A stretch of DNA of 32,515 nt. It comes from Pseudomonadaceae bacterium. Its GTDB lineage: Bacteria; Pseudomonadota; Gammaproteobacteria; Pseudomonadales; Halomonadaceae. The notes beneath the pieces are model-generated. The model saw nothing but the letters and a program-made list of their open reading frames with translations. It had not been told where the DNA came from and did not search any database. The stretch is from assembly GCA_012727935.1 (NCBI GenBank), contig JAAYGA010000145.1, positions 1 to 32,515 on the forward strand, given 5' to 3'. Made by a program: the position numbers and the translations under genes. This document shows positions 19,614 through 29,213 of this stretch, piece by piece. Within the stretch, counting starts at the first letter, position 1. Every line of letters starts with the position of its first letter.

Positions 19614-22205
19614 TTAAGTTATTTGAAGGCTTGCTTGTTCACGCTTTCTTCGCCTTTGTAGCCAGTAAACCAGCATAAATAACCCTAGCCCAGGAAGCCA
19701 CATAATTTCTTTTGGGATGCGTTCAGCAGGCACGCGTGCGCTGGTTATTTCTTGATCGAACTCAAGGCCTAACTCTGCTGCTGTGCTGGCAAAAGAGACG
19801 TTATCAATGATTAGCTTACCTTGCTCATAAATGACTTCTAAGCCCATGGCTGCCAAACGCTCTTCACCCTTGCCTTTAGTTGTAACCGGCATCAGCACCA
19901 CAAAGCTTTTTTCGTTACCCACATAATCTTCGCCTTTAATCCATAAGCGCAATTCGGTGCCTTGTTCAAGGTTACCCATGCTTTCAACGAAGGTTTGGCG
20001 ATTCAAGTCTTCATAAGGGTCGATAAGCGTATCTAGCCAATAACCGGGTCTAAAAAGGGTGAAGGCGACCAGTAACAGCAAAGCACTTTCATACCAGCGG
20101 CTGCGTATTACTAGCCAGCCTTGGGTTCCTGCTGCAAAAATTAACATGGCAGCGGTTGCCACTATAAAAATGAGTATTCCATGCCACCAATCAACATTAA
20201 TTAACAGTAAATCTGTGTTAAAAATAAACAAAAAAGGCAAGGCTGCGGTGCGTAAGCTGTAATAAAACGCATGAACCCCCGTCTTTATTGGGCTGCCTTT
20301 AGATACCGCCGCCGCTGCAAAAGAAGCAAGGCCAACCGGCGGCGTTACATCGGCCATAATGCCAAAATAAAACACAAAAAGGTGCACGGCAATCAGCGGC
20401 ACAACCAGCCCACTTTGCTGGCCTAAAATTACTATTACGGGCGCAATTAAGCTAGAAACCACAATGTAATTGGCGGTGGTGGGTAAACCCATACCAAGGA
20501 TTAAGCTAAAAACTGCCGTAAATAACAGCATTAGCAACAGGTTGCCCATGGATAAAAATTCAACTAAATCAGCCAAAACAAGGCCAACCCCTGTTTGTGA
20601 AACAGCGCCTACAATAATGCCTGCGGTGGCGGTTGCTATGCCAATACCAATCATGTTGCGTGCGCCGGTTATTAGCCCTTCACGTAAATCAACCAGCCCT
20701 TCACGGCTTGCGGCTTTAAACTGGCTGGCATTATTGCCCCGCATCCAAGTTATTAAAGGGCGCTGGGTTAGCAAAATGCCTATTAGCATAACGCTACCCC
20801 AAAAGGCAGATAGCCCAGGCGATAGGCGTTCCACCATAAGGCACCAAACCAAGACCACCACCGGCAAGATAAAGTGCAAACCTGATAGCAAAACTGTACG
20901 GGTATCGGGCAGCGTTTCAATGGGCTGGTTAGGGTCATCTGCTATTAAAGGGGGGTTGCTTGCAGCAATTTTTAACAGCCCCAAATAGCAGGCAATTAAC
21001 ATGGTGCAAATAACCAGCAATGCCGAATCGCCTAGCAAGGGTTTAAGCCAACCTAAACCATAATAAACCGCCAAAGAAATGCCTGAAATTAGCATGGCTC
21101 CAAAGGCAAAGCCGGTGATGCGCCTTAACCAAGGCTTATGCACCACGGCACTAATGGGCTGCATATTCAGCTTAAGTGCTTCTAAATGAACAATGTATAA
21201 CAGTGCAATGTAAGAAATGGCAGCAGGTAAAAAGGCGTGCTTAATAATATCAACGTAAGGAATGCCCACGTATTCAACCATTAAAAAGGCGGCGGCTCCC
21301 ATTACCGGCGGCATAATTTGCCCGTTCACCGATGAAGCCACTTCCACAGCGCCGGCTTTTTCAGCAGAAAACCCCACTTTTTTCATCATGGGAATGGTGA
21401 ATGTGCCGGTTGTAACAACATTGGCAATTGATGAGCCTGAGATCATGCCGGTCAAAGCAGAGGCAACCACCGCAGCTTTAGCCGGCCCGCCCCGCATGTG
21501 ACCTAGCAGGCTAAAGGCGAGTTGAATAAAGTAATTACCAGCCCCTGCACGTTCTAGCAGCGCACCAAACAAAACAAATAAAAAAACAAAACTAGTAGAA
21601 ACGCCCAAAGCAATACCAAACACCCCTTCGGTCGTAATCCACTGGTGATTTGCCATTGCCTTTAAACTTACACCACGGTGGGCAAGGATATCGGGCATGT
21701 AGGGCCCGGCTAGGCTATAAAAAAGAAACAAGAGCGCAATAATGGCAAGCGGTGGGCCAAGGGTGCGTCGGGTGGCTTCCAAAAGCATGGGAATACCCAA
21801 ACACGCCACCAGCATATCAAGGGTTGTAAGGCTGCCGGGGCGAAGTGCTAGCTGTTGATAAAAAATAAACAAATAAGCAGAACTTGCCACAGCCAGCAAA
21901 GCCAGCGCCATGTCTGTTATGGGGATGCGGTGGCGTGGTGATTTTTTAAAGGCAGGGTAGGCTAGAAAAGCTAATAACAAAGCAAAACTTAGGTGAATAG
22001 AACGCGTTTCTGTATCGTTTAAAATGCCCCATTTAAAAATAAAAGGTAGTGGCGATGCTATCCAAAGCTGAAACAATGACCAGCCTAGTGCAATGGTGGC
22101 AATCAGCAGCGCCATTAAACCTTGCGGAGACCGTGCGCCGGTTTCTTGTGCAACAAGTTCCTGTGCCACTGAACCCTGTGTGCTTGTCTGTTTTATACTC
22201 GACAT
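19614..22205 (-). CDS. TRAP transporter fused permease (4TM/12TM, TAXI type) with C-terminal DUF3394-like domain
   Basis: 863 aa; many TM helices, GLPTTANYIVVSSLIAPVI, FGIMADVTPPVGLASFAAAAVS, C-terminal soluble segment ending in a TM and RRRKRE. Confidence 0.93.
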   Translation of the reverse strand: MSSIKQTSTQGSVAQELVAQETGARSPQGLMALLIATIALGWSLFQLWIASPLPFIFKWGILNDTETRSIHLSFALLLAFLAYPAFKKSPRHRIPITDMALALLAVASSAYLFIFYQQLALRPGSLTTLDMLVACLGIPMLLEATRRTLGPPLAIIALLFLFYSLAGPYMPDILAHRGVSLKAMANHQWITTEGVFGIALGVSTSFVFLFVLFGALLERAGAGNYFIQLAFSLLGHMRGGPAKAAVVASALTGMISGSSIANVVTTGTFTIPMMKKVGFSAEKAGAVEVASSVNGQIMPPVMGAAAFLMVEYVGIPYVDIIKHAFLPAAISYIALLYIVHLEALKLNMQPISAVVHKPWLRRITGFAFGAMLISGISLAVYYGLGWLKPLLGDSALLVICTMLIACYLGLLKIAASNPPLIADDPNQPIETLPDTRTVLLSGLHFILPVVVLVWCLMVERLSPGLSAFWGSVMLIGILLTQRPLITWMRGNNASQFKAASREGLVDLREGLITGARNMIGIGIATATAGIIVGAVSQTGVGLVLADLVEFLSMGNLLLMLLFTAVFSLILGMGLPTTANYIVVSSLIAPVIVILGQQSGLVVPLIAVHLFVFYFGIMADVTPPVGLASFAAAAVSKGSPIKTGVHAFYYSLRTAALPFLFIFNTDLLLINVDWWHGILIFIVATAAMLIFAAGTQGWLVIRSRWYESALLLLVAFTLFRPGYWLDTLIDPYEDLNRQTFVESMGNLEQGTELRLWIKGEDYVGNEKSFVVLMPVTTKGKGEERLAAMGLEVIYEQGKLIIDNVSFASTAAELGLEFDQEITSARVPAERIPKEIMWLPGLGLFMLVYWLQRRRKREQASLQIT

Positions 22206-22266
22206 AGTTAGTCCTTAGTCAGTAGTAAGGTTGGGTCAGTAGGTGGCCACTTAATTAAAAAGCCAG

Positions 22267-22292
22267 ATTAAAAGCGCTTAATTAAAAGCGCT
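22267..22292 (-). terminator. Intercistronic hairpin/repeat between TAXI binding protein and permease
   Basis: attaaaagcgct repeated at 22267-22278 and 22281-22292; agcgctt (22273-22279) pairs with aagcgct (22286-22292); minus strand continues tttaatctggctttttaatt. Confidence 0.5.
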
Positions 22293-22339
22293 AGATCAAA
22301 AAGTTTAATTAAAAAAAGTGGCTGCCAATCATTGCCAGC

Positions 22340-23314
22340 TTACATCCAGCCACGCTCTTTGTAATAACGTATAGCGCCTTCATGTAACGGGGCAGATAAA
22401 CCCGCTTTAATCATGTCTTGCTCTTTAAGATCAGCAAACGCTGGGTGAAGCTTTTTAAAGCGATCTAAATTATCAAATACTGATTTTACAACTTGGTAAA
22501 CTAGATCAGGGCTAACCTTGGCACTGGTAGATAAAACGGCTTTACCACCAATGGAAGGCGTGGGTTTGTCGTTACCCTTGTACAGCCCACCGGGAATTTC
22601 AGCCTTGGTGTAATAGCTTTTTTCTGCCAACAAAGCATCAATGGCAGCCCCTGTAATAGGAACAAAAACAGCATCCACTGTGGTGGTGGCTTCTTGCAAA
22701 GAGCCGTTGGGGTGGCCTACAAAATAGGTCATTACATCAATGTTGTTATCATTTAATGCACTGGCTTGTTCTGCAGGTTTTAGTTCTGCAGCTAAAGAAA
22801 ACACCGATTTATCCCAGCCTTTTTTCTCCATAATTTCTTCAAGGGTGTTGCGCTGCCCTGAACCTGGGTTACCAATATTGACCCGCTTATTTTTCATACT
22901 GTCTAAATCAGTAATTTTGGCATCTTTGCGTGCAAGCACGGTGAACACTTCACTTTGCAGTGAAAAAAGCGCCCGTATATCGTCCATTTTTCCTTCAGCA
23001 GCAAAAGGTGCTAAGCCTTCCATTGCCTTGTATTGGTGATCGGACTGCATTACACCAAAGTTAAATTCACCACTACGAATGCCGTTCACGTTAGCCACAC
23101 CGCCACCACTTGAGGGCGCATTGCATCTAACGCCGTGGGTTTTGCTGTCGCGGTTAACAAATCGGCAAATGGACTGGCCTGCAACGTAGTAAACACCCGT
23201 TTGACCGCCGGTACCAATGGTGACATAGCGGTCATCGGCCAAGGCGCTGCCTGCCCAAGTGATTCCTGTTAAGGCTGCGGATAAGACCAGCGCAAGGGTT
23301 TTATTTTTATACAT
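22340..23314 (-). CDS. TAXI family TRAP transporter substrate-binding protein
   Basis: 324 aa; signal peptide, YVTIGTGGQTGVYYVAGQSICRFVN, RCNAPSSGGGVANVNGIRSGEFNFGVMQSD, INIGNPGSGQRNT-like motif. Confidence 0.95.
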   Translation of the reverse strand: MYKNKTLALVLSAALTGITWAGSALADDRYVTIGTGGQTGVYYVAGQSICRFVNRDSKTHGVRCNAPSSGGGVANVNGIRSGEFNFGVMQSDHQYKAMEGLAPFAAEGKMDDIRALFSLQSEVFTVLARKDAKITDLDSMKNKRVNIGNPGSGQRNTLEEIMEKKGWDKSVFSLAAELKPAEQASALNDNNIDVMTYFVGHPNGSLQEATTTVDAVFVPITGAAIDALLAEKSYYTKAEIPGGLYKGNDKPTPSIGGKAVLSTSAKVSPDLVYQVVKSVFDNLDRFKKLHPAFADLKEQDMIKAGLSAPLHEGAIRYYKERGWM

Positions 23315-23567
23315 AACATTTCTCCTGAGGTAAGTTTAAGACGTTACCCGTTAACCACTAGCAAGTACAAGCAAATTTAGACTTAAGTTAGAGGTTTAAA
23401 TAGACTTAAAATACTAAGCAAAAACACCGATTTAATATAAAAAAGTGGCCTCTACCCCCCCTGTTTAGGGGTGGGTAGGCTTTTCTTCCTAGCCTTATAA
23501 TTAAGCTGAGTAGGGGTAATAAGTAAAATTTCTTGCCCTTAAAAACCAAGACTGAGGCAACTTAATT

Positions 23568-24239
23568 ATGAAAACCATGACCCGCTTACTTTTCTTTTTA
23601 TTGGCTTTATCCGTGCTATTCACTCTATCAGGGTGTTTTGAATCTTCCTCAAGTGGCTCAGGCTCAACACCTGATTTAAGTGCTAAAGAACCACCGGCTT
23701 CTGGCTCTACACCTAACTCAGGAGGCTCTACCTCTACACCCGAAGCTACTAAGGATACTTCCACAATACCTCCAAATAATGGCAAGCCTGGCTGCCTTAC
23801 CTTAGGTAAACACTTTTTAGTAACCAATTTAACTGGAAAAGAGTTTTGTGCTGATAAGCCAATATTTTCTGAAAAGGATGACTCGATTACTTTTACAGAC
23901 AACACCAATGTAGAAGCTGGCCAGAAGAAAGAAATTAGAATACTTAGACCTAACAATAAAGCTGCAAACAGTTTACTTTCAAGTAATGGCGAGTTACTAA
24001 TAGACTATGTTTATAATAAAGATACCAATAAGTATCAAGGCAATAAACTATGTTTTAAAACAACAGATTTAAATGCTGATTTAGGAAAATATGGCATTAG
24101 TATTGATACAGTAGCAAAAACTTTTACATTCAATGAAGTGAAACTACAAGAGATGCATGATCATGCCTGCTCGATTCGTACCAATAACAAAGACACTAAC
24201 AGCACGCTTTTCCTGAATGGAACGCTAAGCTATGAGTAG
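23568..24239 (+). CDS. Hypothetical lipoprotein with Ser/Thr/Pro/Gly linker
   Basis: 223 aa; N-terminal hydrophobic signal with lipobox LSGC, STP-repeat linker, four Cys in the mature domain; followed by a strong terminator. No family recognised. Confidence 0.75.
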   Translation: MKTMTRLLFFLLALSVLFTLSGCFESSSSGSGSTPDLSAKEPPASGSTPNSGGSTSTPEATKDTSTIPPNNGKPGCLTLGKHFLVTNLTGKEFCADKPIFSEKDDSITFTDNTNVEAGQKKEIRILRPNNKAANSLLSSNGELLIDYVYNKDTNKYQGNKLCFKTTDLNADLGKYGISIDTVAKTFTFNEVKLQEMHDHACSIRTNNKDTNSTLFLNGTLSYE

Positions 24240-24298
24240 TTAAAAGCTAACCAAGCTTTAGTTATAAGGCTGGAAGTTTTAATTTTATTACTAAGGTG

Positions 24299-24338
24299 GC
24301 CTGATTCCGATACGTCATTGGAATCAGGCTTTTAATTT
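24299..24338. terminator. Terminator between lipoprotein and flavin reductase-like gene (convergent)
   Basis: Perfect stem gcctgattcc (24299-24308) / ggaatcaggc (24320-24329), then ttttaatttt. Confidence 0.85.
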
Positions 24339-24355
24339 TCAAATAAGTTAATCAA

Positions 24356-24991
24356 TTAGTTAGGTCGAACAACGCTAAACACTTCATCTAAACCAGCATA
24401 TTCTGCACCACCTAACCTTGCTAGTGGGCTAATTTTTTTAGCATCAAGAAGGTAACGGCCTTTAGCTTCATCTACTTGAATAACATCATCTTTTATATAG
24501 GCTTGAATAAGCTCGGCGTAAATAACAGCTTGCTGTTGGTTACCTAAATAATGCACTTCATGCAGCTTGGCATGAAAAGCAATTGGTGCAGATTTTAAGC
24601 GGGGTAAAGGACAGCCAGGAAATTCAACCAGCTGGTTATCTGCCATTAAGTCTAATTCAGATTCACCGTAAGGCAGGGTTGCAGCACTGGCAGTTACATC
24701 TTCAGCCTGTGAACTGGAAGGTAGGTGGATAACAAAATCTCGCCCAGTAAGAATATTATAGCGCGTATCTTTGGCTTCTTCTGGCGTTTTCTTGCCAATT
24801 GAAAGCATAACTATGGGTGGATCTGAACAAACCGCATTAAAAAACGAGAAGGGTGCCAAATTTAACTGGCCTTCATCTGAGGCAGTTAACACCCAAGCAA
24901 TGGGGCGAGGAATTAAAGTTTGAGTCATCAGGTGATAACAGGTGTTAGGTTTTAGCTGGGCTAAATCCAGTAGCATTTTACTCTCCAACAA
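24356..24991 (-). CDS. Flavin reductase-like FMN-binding family protein
   Basis: 211 aa; LIPRPIAWVLTASDEGQLNLAPFSFFNAVCSDPPIVMLSIG motif typical of flavin reductase-like FMN-binding proteins. Confidence 0.88.
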   Translation of the reverse strand: MLESKMLLDLAQLKPNTCYHLMTQTLIPRPIAWVLTASDEGQLNLAPFSFFNAVCSDPPIVMLSIGKKTPEEAKDTRYNILTGRDFVIHLPSSSQAEDVTASAATLPYGESELDLMADNQLVEFPGCPLPRLKSAPIAFHAKLHEVHYLGNQQQAVIYAELIQAYIKDDVIQVDEAKGRYLLDAKKISPLARLGGAEYAGLDEVFSVVRPN

Positions 24992-25002
24992 TTAGGCAGG
25001 TT

Positions 25003-25752
25003 TTAGCGGGGCTGTAATTCGGCCTGCATTTGGTTTAAGCGGTCTGAAGCTTCGTAAACCACATAGGTTGTAGTATCTGGCCAGCCACGGTGTACAAGAA
25101 TACGCATATCGCCACGTTGCCATTCAAATTCCACTGGACCTTCTGCACGACGACCCAACACCCGCTGCCAAGGGCCTAATTCTTTGCTTACACTTTCAGC
25201 AATTAAGCGCACTTGTTCTGTGTCATTAACGGAACGAAAAGTAATTTCAGCAACCGCAAATAACTGCTCTTTTAAGGTATAGCCTAGAGTCATTTCAGTC
25301 GCAGATTTTCTCCATTCGCTTGGGTCATAAAGATCATAGGGGTAGGTATCAACTTCCCTTACCACCTTAACTTTAGTTGAACGAAGAGCCTTCCGCATCG
25401 CCTCACGGTTCACCGTATTAAGAGACAAGCCAAACAATTGTACTGTTTGGTTTAAAGTCACTTGATGCATCCACGCCTTACTGCCATCGGGAGCTTGCAC
25501 TTGTAACCATTCGCCTTTGCGTTGTAACTCAATAACACTGGTGCCGCTTGGTAGCTGATTAATTAGCTCGGCATTGGCTTTTGGCTGGGCGCGAACATTG
25601 CCTATAGCAACAGAAACTTGCCACACATCACCCTCAGCAGCCTGAGCTGTTTGCAGTAACAACAAACACGCAAGTGCAAAAGCAAAATGGGTTAAAAACT
25701 GCTTTAGTTGTAAGATTTGTTCTGGCATTCCATTCATTGTTTTACTATCCAC
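25003..25752 (-). CDS. SH3b-domain periplasmic protein
   Basis: 249 aa; signal peptide then VSVAIGNVRAQPKANAELINQLPSGTSVIELQRKGEWLQVQAPDGSKAWMH. Confidence 0.75.
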   Translation of the reverse strand: MDSKTMNGMPEQILQLKQFLTHFAFALACLLLLQTAQAAEGDVWQVSVAIGNVRAQPKANAELINQLPSGTSVIELQRKGEWLQVQAPDGSKAWMHQVTLNQTVQLFGLSLNTVNREAMRKALRSTKVKVVREVDTYPYDLYDPSEWRKSATEMTLGYTLKEQLFAVAEITFRSVNDTEQVRLIAESVSKELGPWQRVLGRRAEGPVEFEWQRGDMRILVHRGWPDTTTYVVYEASDRLNQMQAELQPR

Positions 25753-26012
25753 CTGCTTAAAAGCTTGTTAATCAAAGCCACCAACAACAAACTTATAATG
25801 ATTGTTACGTAAGATAACCACAGTGCCAAAATAACTACAAACGCCTTCAGGACTTAGTCAATAGTAATATTGTAAAAGCTTTTTTTGAATGACTAAAAAC
25901 AACAAAATTCCGAGATTGCCGAACTGTCTTTATACCAGTTTTTTCCGTTAATCCCAAGTAACCCTACCTATTTCTAGCTCTTCTAAACGCTTAACCTGTC
26001 CAAACCCCTGCC

Positions 26013-26026
26013 TAGCCCTAGGGCTA
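26013..26026. promoter_or_regulatory. 14-bp perfect palindrome tagccctagggcta in a 493-bp intergenic region
   Basis: Self-complementary, flanked by cccc (26005-26008) and gggg (26029-26032); upstream of the two-component operon. Confidence 0.35.
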
Positions 26027-26245
26027 ATGGGGTAATTTACTGGCTAAAACACTGCCTCTTAGCAGCAGTTCTAACCTAAGCTGTACAATATTTGCTTCAT
26101 TAGTTTTTTAGGTTATAAAAACTTTGTTTTATCTTCAGCTCTTTCCTGCCTGAGTTATTGCGGTATGATGACCAACAAGCTACTGTCAAAAATTTGGCTG
26201 TAGAATAACTATAAACTGGGAATATTAAGCGAGAGACCTATAAAA

Positions 26246-26965
26246 GTGGACGCACACCAATCACCCCGTATTTTGATTGTTGAAGATGATGCACGTCTTG
26301 CAACCCTAACCCGTGAATATTTAGAAGGTAATGGCTTCCAAATTTCTATTGAAGGCGATGGTGCTCGTGCAGTTGAACGTATTCTTCGTGAAAACCCTGA
26401 TCTTATTATTCTTGATGTAATGCTACCTGGCGAAGATGGTTTAAGCATTTGTCGTAAAGTTAAGATGGAAAGAGACATTCCAATTCTAATGCTAACAGCG
26501 CGTACCGATGATATGGATCAGGTCGTCGGTTTAGAAATGGGTGCCGATGACTATGTTGCTAAGCCGGTTCGTCCGCGCGTGTTACTAGCGCGTGTTCGTG
26601 CTTTATTAAGACGCGCAGAAGCACAACCCGCAGCCAATGATTCCACCAACACACAACAAGCTCGCCTTGAGTTTGGTGATTTAATTATTGATAGTTCCAT
26701 GCGTGAAGCTTGGTTGAACACAGAAGCCATTGAGCTAACCAGTGCCGAATTTGATCTACTTTGGCTACTAGCTTCTAATGCAGGCCGTGTGCTGACGCGC
26801 GAAGAAATTTTTACCGCTTTGCGGGGCATAGAATATGACGGCCAAGACCGCTCTATTGATGTACGTGTTTCTAGGATTCGCCCCAAAGTTGGCGACGACC
26901 CTATGCACCCACGTCGCATTAAAACTGTACGCAGCAAGGGCTATCTTTTTGTTAAAGAAATTTAA
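26246..26965 (+). CDS. OmpR/RstA-like response regulator (GTG start)
   Basis: 239 aa; ILIVEDDARLATLTREYL, IILDVMLPGEDGL phospho-acceptor Asp, C-terminal winged helix. Confidence 0.93.
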   Translation: MDAHQSPRILIVEDDARLATLTREYLEGNGFQISIEGDGARAVERILRENPDLIILDVMLPGEDGLSICRKVKMERDIPILMLTARTDDMDQVVGLEMGADDYVAKPVRPRVLLARVRALLRRAEAQPAANDSTNTQQARLEFGDLIIDSSMREAWLNTEAIELTSAEFDLLWLLASNAGRVLTREEIFTALRGIEYDGQDRSIDVRVSRIRPKVGDDPMHPRRIKTVRSKGYLFVKEI

Positions 26966-26998
26966 TAATCTTCTAGCTAAGCATTTAATTCTAAACTA

Positions 26999-28657
26999 AT
27001 GTTTAATTTTAATCGGCTACACAAGCGCCTAGGCAGCATTTTTCTACGTGTTTACCTAGGCGTGTTGGGTGCATTTGTTGGCACTTTACTACTAAGCTTT
27101 GTGTTGGTTCATTTTACTAACCAAGTGCGCTTAGAAGCCTATTATGAAAAACTGCTTTCAGGTCTTTTTGCCACTTTAAAAGAAGACTTCTTACAAGTTC
27201 CCAATAACAAGGAAGCCGAATGGTTAGATGAAGTTAACCAAACGCTTGGTATTCACCTTACCCTTAGCAGCCTAGATAAGCACAACTTAACTACACGTCA
27301 GTTAAAACGTTTGCATGAACAACGCCTTTTAGTAACTAACCAAGCCAATCAGCTGCAAGTTTTTTTCCCAACCAGCCAACCCAAACAAGTCTTAGTTACA
27401 CACCTGTCTAGGGTGGCGAGTCAGCAAGCCAGTGCTGCCATTTACCTACTTTTACGCGACTTGAAACGCACCCCCATTAAACTAAGGCAAGCACGCCTAA
27501 TACAAATTGGGAAAAATTTTTCTTACCCATTAGTGTTGTTAACTGAACTGCCCCAAGACTCTGACCCTTTGCAAATCAGCCGCTTAAAAAGAGGTGAGCA
27601 GATAGTGGTGTTTTCAGACACTAACCGCCACATTATTAGCTATATTCAGCTTGATACTGACAGCTGGTTAAAAGTGGGGCCAGTTCGTCTTTTTAACCAC
27701 TACCCTAGCTCTCTTATTCTTAGCATATTTTTAGCTTCTTTAATTGTGTTAACCCTCTCTATTGGGTGGTTTTTGCACGGCTTAGAAAGCCGCCTACGCC
27801 ATTTAGAAAGGGCTTCAAGCCAGCTAGCCGCTGGTAATTTACAAGCGAGGGTTAAAATTGTTGGTGACGATTTTATCAGTAAGCTAGCCATCGCATTTAA
27901 CCGCATGGCAGAACAGTTACAGCGCCTGCTGCGTACCCAACAAGAAATGATTCATGCGGTATCACACGAACTACGCACCCCCGTAGCCCGCATTCGCTTT
28001 GGCATACAAATGATTGAAGACTTAAGCGAAGATGGCAGCCCTCATGCCATGATTGCTAAGCAGGTGTATGGCATAGACCAAGACATTGATGAGCTAGACA
28101 CCTTAATTGACGAAATTTTAACCTATGCGCGGCTAGGGCAAGAAAAGCTACAGTTACAGTTCATTCGCCAAGATGTTACAGGGTTAACGGAAGAAATTTT
28201 TGCCCGCTTTGAACGCACCAACCTCAAGCTGAATTTTAGTTTTGTCATTAATAACCCTGCCAATCTTAGCCCTGAAGTGGATGTTGAAGGGCGTTATTTC
28301 CAACGTGCAATACAAAACTTAATTGGTAATTCGGTTCGCTATGCACAACAACAAATTCGCATTAGCTGCCATTTAGAAAACGACACCTTTAGGGTTGATG
28401 TAGAAGACGATGGCCCGGGCATTCCTGAAGAAGATTGCGAAAGGGTGTTTATGCCCTTTTCACGCCTAGATGACAGCCGCACTCGCAGTTCGGGTGGTTA
28501 TGGCTTAGGGCTTTCTATTGTACAGCGCATTATTTATTGGCATCGTGGCAGTGCGTTGGTTGACCGTAGCCCCAATTTAGGCGGCGCACGCTTTAGTTTA
28601 ATTTTTCCTCGTACTCAGTCTGATAAACTACCGCCTTTAGAAGTGCCACCCCAGTAA
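26999..28657 (+). CDS. Sensor histidine kinase (RstB-like)
   Basis: 552 aa; two TM segments, HAMP, HAVSHELRTPVARIRF H-box, NLIGNSVRYA N-box, DDGPGIPEEDCERVF. Confidence 0.93.
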   Translation: MFNFNRLHKRLGSIFLRVYLGVLGAFVGTLLLSFVLVHFTNQVRLEAYYEKLLSGLFATLKEDFLQVPNNKEAEWLDEVNQTLGIHLTLSSLDKHNLTTRQLKRLHEQRLLVTNQANQLQVFFPTSQPKQVLVTHLSRVASQQASAAIYLLLRDLKRTPIKLRQARLIQIGKNFSYPLVLLTELPQDSDPLQISRLKRGEQIVVFSDTNRHIISYIQLDTDSWLKVGPVRLFNHYPSSLILSIFLASLIVLTLSIGWFLHGLESRLRHLERASSQLAAGNLQARVKIVGDDFISKLAIAFNRMAEQLQRLLRTQQEMIHAVSHELRTPVARIRFGIQMIEDLSEDGSPHAMIAKQVYGIDQDIDELDTLIDEILTYARLGQEKLQLQFIRQDVTGLTEEIFARFERTNLKLNFSFVINNPANLSPEVDVEGRYFQRAIQNLIGNSVRYAQQQIRISCHLENDTFRVDVEDDGPGIPEEDCERVFMPFSRLDDSRTRSSGGYGLGLSIVQRIIYWHRGSALVDRSPNLGGARFSLIFPRTQSDKLPPLEVPPQ

Positions 28658-28693
28658 AAGGTGGCTTTACCTTGGCCACCGCAGGAACCCCTA

Positions 28694-29164
28694 ATGCCCG
28701 ATATCGTGCTTTATCAGCCTGAAATTCCGCCTAATACCGGCAATATTATTCGCTTATGTGCCAACACAGGTTTTCGCCTACACCTAGTTGAACCCTTGGG
28801 CTTTGTGCTAGATGACAAACGCTTGCGCCGTGCCGGTTTGGATTACCATGAATGGACCGCCGTTACAGTACACCCCAACCTAGAAGCACTTTTGGCCAGC
28901 CTCAAGCCTAAGCGAATTTTGGCTTTAACCACCAAGGGTAAACGCGCTTATCATCAAGTAGACTACCGCGATGATGACCTGTTAATTTTTGGCCCTGAAA
29001 CCCGTGGTTTGCCTGCTGAATTTATTGAAAGCCTGCCAGCTGAACAGCGTATTCGTATTCCTATGTTACCCAATAGCCGTAGCATGAACCTGTCTAATGC
29101 TTGCAGTCTTATTGTCTATGAAGCTTGGAAGCAGCTGGGTTTTTCAGGTGCTGAACTGGAATAA
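28694..29164 (+). CDS. trmL: tRNA (cytidine(34)-2'-O)-methyltransferase
   Basis: [70 protein letters not shown]. The track ORF begins at GTG 28661; ATG 28694 fits TrmL better. Confidence 0.95.
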   Translation: MPDIVLYQPEIPPNTGNIIRLCANTGFRLHLVEPLGFVLDDKRLRRAGLDYHEWTAVTVHPNLEALLASLKPKRILALTTKGKRAYHQVDYRDDDLLIFGPETRGLPAEFIESLPAEQRIRIPMLPNSRSMNLSNACSLIVYEAWKQLGFSGAELE

Positions 29165-29213
29165 AACTCAACTCGCTAAGTTTTAACCCTTATTACTGAG
29201 CAATTTTTTAGTT

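Noticed and set aside
20470-20988. 172-aa plus-strand ORF antisense to the TRAP permease
   Set aside because: Composition (K/P/S/T-rich, no family resemblance) and full overlap with a well-supported permease indicate a shadow ORF.
23501-23956. 151-aa minus-strand ORF overlapping the orphan lipoprotein
   Set aside because: The plus-strand ORF has a proper signal peptide, lipobox and terminator; the antisense ORF mirrors the low-complexity linker (VEPE repeats).
26551-26937. 128-aa minus-strand ORF antisense to the response regulator
   Set aside because: Shadow ORF of a conserved OmpR-family gene.
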